The position numbers and the translations under genes are program-made. Below, one piece after another: positions 5,919 through 10,828 of a stretch of 10,828 bases of DNA. Each line of letters starts with the position of its first letter. Position 1 is the stretch's first letter. This DNA is from Zymomonas sp. (GTDB lineage: Bacteria; Pseudomonadota; Alphaproteobacteria; Sphingomonadales; Sphingomonadaceae). The stretch covers positions 1 through 10,828 of the forward strand of contig JAIYAJ010000595.1 of NCBI GenBank assembly GCA_027489105.1. Direction: 5' to 3'. The notes beneath the pieces are model-generated. The model worked only from the letters and a program-made list of their open reading frames with translations, made no database searches and was not told the DNA's origin.

Positions 5919-6943
5919 TGGACATTATCGCCACCGCCACCACAGCCGTCGAACGGCTGCCGCTTCCCGATGCCGTGACGCTGGCGGGTGTTCGCTTCCT
6001 CGTCGGCCGCACCGCGCGCAAGCTGGCGGTCCAGCCCGACGTCGAGGCGGCCTTCGCGCGCGACATGGACAGCTTCCCGATCGCGATCCACACCGACGAC
6101 GCCAATGCCCAGCATTATGAGGTGCCGGCCTCCTTCTTCGACCTCTGCCTCGGCCCGCGCCGCAAATATAGCTCCTGCTATTATGAGCGGCCCGGCAGCA
6201 GCATCGGCGAGGCCGAGGAAGCCGCGCTCGCGCAGACGGTCGCCCATGCCGGCCTCGCGGACGGTCAGGAGATATTGGAGCTGGGCTGCGGCTGGGGCTC
6301 GCTCAGCCTCTACATGGCGGCGCGCTATCCGGGCGCGCGCATTACCGCCGTGTCCAATTCCCATTCGCAGCGCGAGCATATCGAGAAGCTGGCCCGAGCG
6401 CAGGGTTCGACCAACCTGACCGTCATCACCTGCGACATGAACGACTTTCAGGCGGATCATGCCTTCGACCGGGTCGTATCGGTCGAGATGTTCGAGCATA
6501 TGTCGAACTGGCGCGCGCTGCTGACCAAGGTGAAGGGCTGGCTGAAGCCCGACGGCTATCTGTTCATCCATATCTTCACCCATGACCGGGCGAGCTACCG
6601 CTTCGACCATGCCGACAAGGCCGACTGGATCGCGCAGCATTTCTTCACCGGCGGAATCATGCCCAGCCATGGCCTGATCCGGCATTTCCCCGACCTTTTC
6701 ACGGTCGAGGAGGAGTGGCGCTGGAACGGCGAACATTATGCGCGCACCGCCTTTGACTGGCTGGCGCGGTTCGACGCCAACCAGCCGGCCATCGCGGAGA
6801 TTTTCCGCCAGACCTATGGTGCGGACGCCAAATTGTGGGAGCGGCGCTGGCGCCTGTTCTTCCTGGCCACCGCAGGCCTGTTCGGATTCGACGGGGGGCG
6901 GCCCTGGGCGGTCAGCCACTACCGGCTGAAACCCTCGGCCTGA
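5918..6943 (+). CDS. SAM-dependent methyltransferase, cyclopropane-fatty-acid-synthase family (CNMT-like branch)
   Basis: This 341-residue enzyme belongs to the Mycolic_acid_cyclopropane-synthase family (PF02353). It has the N-terminal hallmark AQHYEVPASFFDLCLGPRRK (64-83) followed by YSSCYY. SAM motif I is ILELGCGWGSLS (119-130), and SNSHSQREHIE (146-156) and CDMNDF follow. The active-site segment VEMFEHM is at 189-195 (E190, E193, H194). Sections FFTGGIMPSHGLIRHF, EEEWRWNGEHYARTAFDWL and LFGFDGGRPWAVSHYRLK resemble the plant coclaurine N-methyltransferase-like branch more than E. coli Cfa, which has VGMFEHV at this point. Context favours methyl transfer to an unsaturated phospholipid acyl chain rather than an alkaloid. 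CAGGAA at 5906-5911 lies 6 bases before the ATG, which overlaps the DUF1295 stop. It is soluble, probably membrane-associated. It ends 6 bases before the convergent GFA gene. Confidence 0.92.
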   Translation: MDIIATATTAVERLPLPDAVTLAGVRFLVGRTARKLAVQPDVEAAFARDMDSFPIAIHTDDANAQHYEVPASFFDLCLGPRRKYSSCYYERPGSSIGEAEEAALAQTVAHAGLADGQEILELGCGWGSLSLYMAARYPGARITAVSNSHSQREHIEKLARAQGSTNLTVITCDMNDFQADHAFDRVVSVEMFEHMSNWRALLTKVKGWLKPDGYLFIHIFTHDRASYRFDHADKADWIAQHFFTGGIMPSHGLIRHFPDLFTVEEEWRWNGEHYARTAFDWLARFDANQPAIAEIFRQTYGADAKLWERRWRLFFLATAGLFGFDGGRPWAVSHYRLKPSA

Positions 6944-6949
6944 TCGCGG

Positions 6950-7297
6950 CTAAGCGCTGCGCCCGTCGAAGGGGCGGATCTCGACGGGCAGGTCCTGCCA
7001 GTCGTCGATGCAGCGCAGGTTGAGGCTGATCCCCTCCGGGTGCGAGCGCGGGCGATAGAAGCTCTTGATCCCGCATTGGGAACAGAAGATGTGGCGCGCC
7101 TTGCCCGACCCGAAGCGATAGGTGTTGGTGTCCTGCTTGCCGTCGAGCAGCCGGAAGCGGCTTTCGGGGATGATGAGGTGGAGATAGCCGCTCATCGAAC
7201 AGATCGAGCAGTCGCAGTCGAGAATCGCATAGGGTCCCTCGCCGATCTCGGCCTCGTACCGCACGAGGCCGCAATGGCAGCCGCCCTCCACCTTCAT
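6950..7297 (-). CDS. GFA/CENP-V family zinc-binding protein
   Basis: This 115-residue protein of the GFA family (PF04828) is named for glutathione-dependent formaldehyde-activating enzyme, although most members have no proven activity. The Mss4-like zinc ligands are all present: CHC at C7 and C9, CDCSIC giving C28, C30 and C33, and FCSQC giving C72 and C75. GYLHLIIPESRF and SGKARHIFCSQCGIKSFYRP are family-typical. A role in binding glutathione adducts of aldehydes is an inference from the family name. The ATG at 7297 lies 4 bases after the DUF2177 stop, with an AAGGGG stretch as ribosome binding site inside the end of that gene, so the two form an operon. An aldehyde-handling protein beside genes for oxidisable membrane lipids is suggestive only. 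Confidence 0.9.
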   Translation of the reverse strand: MKVEGGCHCGLVRYEAEIGEGPYAILDCDCSICSMSGYLHLIIPESRFRLLDGKQDTNTYRFGSGKARHIFCSQCGIKSFYRPRSHPEGISLNLRCIDDWQDLPVEIRPFDGRSA

Positions 7298-7301
7298 GCC
7301 G

Positions 7302-7709
7302 TCACCCCTTCAAAATCGCCCTCGTGACCAGATAGCCGCGAGTCGAGCCGACCGCCGAGACGAACGAGCCCCAGATCATGTCGGCGATCGTGATCTTCGA
7401 CGACCAGACGACCAGCGTCGCCTGATTGGTGAGGTCGTAGGTCGCATAGGCGAAGAAGCCGAACAACGCACCCTGGATCGCGGCGGTCTGCCACTGGCCG
7501 GCGTTCAGCGCCGGAGTCACCGCAAAATAGACGAGGCCGGCGATATAGAGAGCGTAGAAGATGATCGCAGGTGCCATGCGCGGCTCGGGCGCCAGAATCG
7601 ATCCGATCACCGGGCGATACAATATGTCGACCGAGTATTTGAGCCAGACGAAATCGACGATCGCGAACACGATGAGCGTCGCGACATAGGACAGGGCGAT
7701 ACGGGTCAT
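7302..7709 (-). CDS. DUF2177 family membrane protein
   Basis: This is a 135-residue membrane protein of the DUF2177 family (PF09945), of unknown function. About four transmembrane helices are visible: residues 5-23 (ALSYVATLIVFAIVDFVWL), 47-66, 75-92 and 107-126. Family-typical pieces include the N-terminal DFVWLKY, FAYATYDLTNQATL in the third helix and a final helix with WGSFVSAV. AAGGAG lies 6 bases before the ATG, a strong ribosome binding site. DUF2177 genes recur in bacterial neighbourhoods with COG2907, DUF1365, CFA-like and DUF1295 genes, from my knowledge of such clusters, so it probably belongs functionally with 2807-6943 despite its separate transcription unit. It is first in an operon with the GFA-family gene. 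Confidence 0.9.
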   Translation of the reverse strand: MTRIALSYVATLIVFAIVDFVWLKYSVDILYRPVIGSILAPEPRMAPAIIFYALYIAGLVYFAVTPALNAGQWQTAAIQGALFGFFAYATYDLTNQATLVVWSSKITIADMIWGSFVSAVGSTRGYLVTRAILKG

Positions 7710-7913
7710 GCGGCTCTCCTTGCTGGAGGGATGATGGGCGAGAAGCGCGGTCCCGTCATCCTTGTGTTTCGGCTATGGAACGGCAATGTGGGCGCCAAGG
7801 CAATAGCCGGTGGTCGGACGTCCTTGCATTGCCGCTGTTCATGGTCCCCCGCGGTGAGATCATGATGCTCGATGAAGAGCCGGCTCGCGAGGCCGGCGGA
7901 AAATAGGAACGGC
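7710..7913. promoter_or_regulatory. Divergent control region between DUF2177 and the MFS exporter
   Basis: This 204-base spacer has no credible gene. It holds an 8-bp inverted repeat, CGGCAATG (7781-7788) and CATTGCCG (7827-7834), with a 38-base spacer. A second, compact hairpin lies close to the MFS start: GCCGGC (7879-7884) and GCCGGC (7892-7897) around TCGCGAG. The first could be a pair of operator half-sites and the second a leader structure. No regulator gene is adjacent. Confidence 0.4.
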
Positions 7914-9155
7914 ATGTCTGTAACGTCGCGCGGCAGAGGCAATGCCACGATCTTCATCATCGTTACCATCCTGATCGACGCGATCGGCTTCGGTATCGTC
8001 ATTCCGGTCCTTCCGCGCCTCGTGATGGAGGTCGGCCACCTGACCCTCGACGAAGCGACGTGGATGGGCGGCTGGCTGGCAACGGTCTATGCCTTCATGC
8101 AGTTCCTCTGCGGCCCGCTCGCCGGCAATCTGGGCGATCGTTTCGGGCGCCGGCCCATTTTGTTGCTCGCTCTGGCCGGGCTGTCGGTCGACTATATTCT
8201 GATGGGCTTCGCGCCCAACCTTGCCTGGCTGTTCGTGGGCCGCCTGCTGGCCGGCGTGTTCGGCGCGTCGTTCAGCCCCGCGACTGCCGCGCTGGCCGAC
8301 ATCACCGAGCCGGAGGACCGCGCGCGCCGCTTCGGCCTCGTCGGCGCGGCTTTCGGCCTCGGCTTCATCATCGGTCCTGCGATTGGCGGCCTGCTCGGCG
8401 AGTTCGGTCACAGCGTGCCCTTCTACGCGGCCGCCGCCTGCTCGGCTGCCAATCTGCTGTTCGGTACCTTCTTCTTCCCGGAAACGCTGGCGCGGGAGAA
8501 TCGCCGCCCCTTCAGCATCGCGCGTGCCAACCCCATCGGTGCGCTGCTCGCCGCGCGCAGCCTGCCCGGCGTGTTGAGCCTCGCCGGCATATTGCTGCTC
8601 TGGAACATCGCATCAATGGTCTATCCCGCGACCTGGGCCTATTTCGCCATCGCCCAATATGGCTGGTCTGACGGGATGGTCGGCGCTTCGCTGGCGCTGG
8701 CCGGCCTTTCGATGATAGCGGTCCAGAAGGGGATATTGGGTCGCGCGGTCAAGCGTTTCGGCGAACGACGTACCGCGATGCTCGGCGCCGTCGTCGCCGG
8801 AAGCTGCTATTTCGGCTATGCGCTGGTACCGCTGGCGTGGTTCGCGCTCGTCATGATCATCGTCTCCGCGCTCCAGGCGCTGGTCCAGCCGTCGATCACC
8901 GCCTTGATGTCGCGCCAGACCACCGCCGACCGGCAGGGCGAGATGCAAGGTTTCATCGGCAGCCTCAACGCACTCGGTTCGATCGCCGGGCCCCTGCTGC
9001 TCAACCCCGCACTGGCCTGGTTCACCGGCCCGACCGCACCGTTCCATTTTCCCGGCGCGGCCTTCGTCATCGCGGCCAGCTTCGCCTTCGCGGCCTTCTT
9101 CGCCCTGGCCTTGTTCGAACGGTCAGATCGCAAGGCGGCGCCCGTTGCGGGCTGA
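7914..9155 (+). CDS. TetA-like MFS exporter (DHA1 family)
   Basis: This 413-residue major facilitator of the 12-helix DHA1 (TCR/Tet) type resembles tetracycline/H+ antiporters TetA(A) and TetA(C) along its length. Motif A is GNLGDRFGRRPILL (71-84) in the helix 2-3 loop. The antiporter motif C region reads GLVGAAFGLGFIIGPAIGGL, followed by LGE (141-163). A TetA-like repeat SRQTTADRQGEMQGFIGSLN lies in the second half. Such proteins exchange a cytoplasmic drug or metabolite for protons across the inner membrane. Chromosomal sphingomonad members are common and need not confer tetracycline resistance, and no tetR-like gene is adjacent. I chose the ATG at 7914 for its AGGAA at 7905-7909. An in-frame ATG at 7872 would add 14 residues through a hairpin and is less likely. 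It ends 6 bases from the convergent cinA-like gene. Confidence 0.9.
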   Translation: MSVTSRGRGNATIFIIVTILIDAIGFGIVIPVLPRLVMEVGHLTLDEATWMGGWLATVYAFMQFLCGPLAGNLGDRFGRRPILLLALAGLSVDYILMGFAPNLAWLFVGRLLAGVFGASFSPATAALADITEPEDRARRFGLVGAAFGLGFIIGPAIGGLLGEFGHSVPFYAAAACSAANLLFGTFFFPETLARENRRPFSIARANPIGALLAARSLPGVLSLAGILLLWNIASMVYPATWAYFAIAQYGWSDGMVGASLALAGLSMIAVQKGILGRAVKRFGERRTAMLGAVVAGSCYFGYALVPLAWFALVMIIVSALQALVQPSITALMSRQTTADRQGEMQGFIGSLNALGSIAGPLLLNPALAWFTGPTAPFHFPGAAFVIAASFAFAAFFALALFERSDRKAAPVAG

Positions 9156-9161
9156 GCGCGG

Positions 9162-9938
9162 TCAGATACCGTCGAGCATGGGGGCGTGGCCCATCTCGTT
9201 CAGTCCGCGCACCACCTCGGCCAGGCAGGCGTCGAGGATCGCCGCGTCGGTCGACCGGATCACGAAATTGGCGCCGACCCTCCCTTCGCGGAAAAAGGGA
9301 TAGCTGCCGATCTGCGCGCCGGGGTGTGCTTTCTCGGCAGCGCCCAGAAAATCGGCGATCTCGCTTTCGGCGACCCAGCAGCCGACCGTTTTCGACAGCA
9401 TGGGCTTGCCGCCTTCGAGCGTGTTGGACAGGGCTTCCAGCATCATGCCCGCGATGTGCGGCACGCCGGCCAGGATGAAGATGTTGCCGATCCTGATGCC
9501 GGGAGCACCCGACATGCGATTCTCGATCAGGTCGGCGCCTTCGGGCACACGGGCCATGCGCAGGCGGGCCTCGTTCAGGCCGCCGCGCGTCGAATAATAG
9601 TCGTCGAGGACGGCGCGGGCGCGCGGATGCACGACCACCGATACGCCCAGCGCCGCCGCGATGGCGTCGACCGTGATGTCATCATGGGTGGGCCCGATCC
9701 CCCCGGTCGTGAACAGATAGTCGTTCCGCGCCTTGAGCTGGGTGACCGCTTCGCCGATCAGATCCATGTCGTCAGCGACCACGCGCACCTCGGCAAGGCG
9801 GATGCCCTGCAGATTGAGCCAGAGCGCGACCTGCGAGATGTTGCGGTCCTGCGTGCGACCCGAGAGGATCTCGTCACCGATGACGAGCAGGGCGGCCGTC
9901 CAGACTCGGTCGGCGGAAGCGGAGGATATCTCGGTCAT
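9162..9938 (-). CDS. CinA-like protein with MoCF (molybdopterin-binding) domain only
   Basis: This 258-residue protein has the MoaB/Mog-type MoCF domain found at the N-terminus of CinA (competence/damage-inducible protein A). Diagnostic motifs are ALLVIGDEILSGRTQDRN (16-33) and LFTTGGIGPTHDDITVDAIA (75-94), with a further FILAGVPHIAGMM block. The C-terminal nicotinamide-nucleotide amidase (PncC) domain of full CinA is absent, so the length is about 60% of a two-domain CinA. MoCF-only CinA proteins are usual in alphaproteobacteria. In full-length CinA this domain hydrolyses ADP-ribose or related pyrophosphates; whether that holds here is inferred. The ATG at 9938 has a GGA about 7 bases upstream; an upstream extension to 10046 is untypical Arg-rich sequence. 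It diverges from map. Confidence 0.92.
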   Translation of the reverse strand: MTEISSASADRVWTAALLVIGDEILSGRTQDRNISQVALWLNLQGIRLAEVRVVADDMDLIGEAVTQLKARNDYLFTTGGIGPTHDDITVDAIAAALGVSVVVHPRARAVLDDYYSTRGGLNEARLRMARVPEGADLIENRMSGAPGIRIGNIFILAGVPHIAGMMLEALSNTLEGGKPMLSKTVGCWVAESEIADFLGAAEKAHPGAQIGSYPFFREGRVGANFVIRSTDAAILDACLAEVVRGLNEMGHAPMLDGI

Positions 9939-10009
9939 GGCGCGTCCATAGAGCGACGTGCGGCGGCGTGGAAGCTGCCTGAGGGGGCATCGCAGACTTT
10001 CTTGCCCGA

Positions 10010-10028
10010 TCGACCGCGTGGCGGTCGA
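10010..10028. promoter_or_regulatory. Perfect 8-bp hairpin in the cinA-map divergent spacer
   Basis: TCGACCGC (10010-10017) and GCGGTCGA (10021-10028) form a perfect inverted repeat around GTG, 38 bases before the map ATG. No T-run follows on either strand, so an operator or leader structure is likelier than a terminator. Confidence 0.35.
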
Positions 10029-10066
10029 GGCTCGTAAACCGCGCAACTTTGGCCTATATGTGCCCG

Positions 10067-10828
10067 ATGACCACCTATATTCTTGCCGACGATACGAGCA
10101 CCAGCCATCCGCGCACCGGCGCGATCCGCCTGCACGGCCCAGAAGGGTTCGCCGGCATGCGCGCTGCCGGGCGCCTGGCCGCCGAGATATTGGACGCCCT
10201 GGTGCCGCACGTCGTGCCCGGCGTCAGCACGCTGGAACTCGACCGGATCGTCCACGACATGACGATCGCCGCCGGCGCCGTTCCCGCGACGATGCACTAT
10301 CGCGGCTATACCCACAGCTGCTGCATCAGCATCAACCATGTCGTGTGTCACGGCATTCCCGGCGAACGCACGCTGAAGGACGGGGACATCGTCAATATCG
10401 ACGTCACTCCCCTGCTCGACGGCTGGCATGGCGACAGCAGCCGGATGTTTCTGGTCGGCGACGTGGGGATCAAGGCGCGCCGGCTGGTCGAGGTGACCTA
10501 TGAATGCCTTATGCTGGGCATCGAACAGGCGCGGCCGGGCAACCATCTGGGCGACATCGGCCACGCGATCCAGCGGCATGCCGAAAAGCATCGCTATGGC
10601 GTGGTACGGGACTTTTGCGGGCACGGCCTGGGCCGCGTCTTCCATGACGCCCCCGAAGTCGTCCATGTAGGCCGCCCCGGCACCGGACCTGAGCTGCGGC
10701 CGGGCATGTTGTTCACGATCGAACCGATGATCAATATCGGCCGCCCCGACGTGAAGCTGCTCGACGACGGCTGGACGGCGGTCACCCGCGACCGTTCACT
10801 GTCGGCCCAGTTCGAACATTCGATCGGC
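10067..10828 (+). CDS. map: Methionine aminopeptidase type I (3' end beyond window)
   Basis: The first 254 residues of type I methionine aminopeptidase are present; it removes the N-terminal Met from nascent proteins in the cytoplasm. All five metal ligands are visible: D112 in NIDVTPLLDGWHGD, D123 in the same segment, H186 in GHGLGRVFHD, E219 in LFTIEPM and E250 in SAQFEHS. The catalytic His of CHGIP is H95. The N-terminus MTTYILADDTSTSHPRTGAI is longer than in E. coli, as is usual for alphaproteobacterial members, and GPEGFAGMRAAGRLAAEILD marks the fold's start. The frame stays open to the window end, probably lacking only about 20 residues. ATG 10067 and ATG 10058 are in frame and neither has a clear ribosome binding site; I chose 10067 for the family-like start. 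Possibly a weakly led or leaderless message. Confidence 0.96.
   Translation, partial: MTTYILADDTSTSHPRTGAIRLHGPEGFAGMRAAGRLAAEILDALVPHVVPGVSTLELDRIVHDMTIAAGAVPATMHYRGYTHSCCISINHVVCHGIPGERTLKDGDIVNIDVTPLLDGWHGDSSRMFLVGDVGIKARRLVEVTYECLMLGIEQARPGNHLGDIGHAIQRHAEKHRYGVVRDFCGHGLGRVFHDAPEVVHVGRPGTGPELRPGMLFTIEPMINIGRPDVKLLDDGWTAVTRDRSLSAQFEHSIG

Noticed and set aside
5867..6919. 350-codon minus-strand open frame antisense to the methyltransferase
   Set aside because: It is a shadow of the real gene, with no motif and no start signal.
7906..7910. GGAAC before the MFS gene as an EcfG -35
   Set aside because: It coincides with the ribosome binding site 4 bases from the start codon, so it cannot be the promoter of this gene.
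7914..9155. Acquired tetracycline-resistance gene
   Set aside because: It is TetA-like, but base composition matches the neighbours, no tetR or mobile element is adjacent, and chromosomal homologues of this family commonly have other substrates.
9186..10037. 283-codon plus-strand open frame antisense to the cinA-like gene
   Set aside because: Its composition is typical of shadow frames; the minus strand has MoCF motifs.
1..10828. CRISPR array, insertion sequence, attachment site or tRNA/rRNA gene
   Set aside because: I read for repeated spacers, transposase motifs, terminal repeats and cloverleaf-like sequence and saw none.

Overview
The window looks like a chromosomal segment from an alphaproteobacterium, most likely a sphingomonad (Sphingomonadales). 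The reasons are the high G+C content, a near-canonical CtrA cell-cycle regulator ending in Ala-Ala, GANTC sites and TTAAC half-sites upstream of ctrA, and the families present (DUF2177, DUF1295, DUF1365, CFA-like methyltransferase). No insertion sequence, phage gene, tRNA, rRNA or CRISPR array is visible, and every large gene appears intact.

Layout. Bases 1-146 hold the 5' end of glyQ (minus strand, TTG start). Diverging from it is a secreted TraB/GumN-family protein (265-1200). A 364-base AT-richer regulatory region follows, then ctrA (1565-2260). ctrA ends at a hairpin shared with a convergent three-gene minus-strand operon, transcribed FAD amine-oxidase-like protein (4926-3580), DUF1365 protein (3583-2807), GreA/GreB-like protein (2810-2334). 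Each junction in that operon is a 4-base start/stop overlap. Across a 188-base divergent control region lies a plus-strand pair: DUF1295 membrane reductase-like protein (5115-5918) and a CFA/coclaurine-N-methyltransferase-like SAM methyltransferase (5918-6943). Convergent to these is a minus-strand pair, DUF2177 membrane protein (7709-7302) and GFA-family zinc protein (7297-6950). A TetA-like MFS exporter (7914-9155) converges on a CinA-type MoCF-domain protein (9938-9162). The window ends inside map, methionine aminopeptidase (10067 onward, lacking only its last residues).

How the genes work together. The core of interest is 2334-7709. A CFA-like methyltransferase, an FAD amine-oxidase-like protein, a DUF1365 protein, a DUF1295 protein and a DUF2177 protein form a recognisable membrane-lipid modification neighbourhood. 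The natural reading is methylation of unsaturated acyl chains in membrane phospholipids, followed by oxidation or reduction of the product. The possible end products are a cyclopropane, mid-chain-methyl or furan fatty acid; the sequence alone does not decide between them. The unexpected member is the GreA/GreB-like RNA-polymerase factor translationally coupled to the end of the minus-strand half. The remaining genes are housekeeping (glyQ, map, ctrA) or stand-alone accessory genes.
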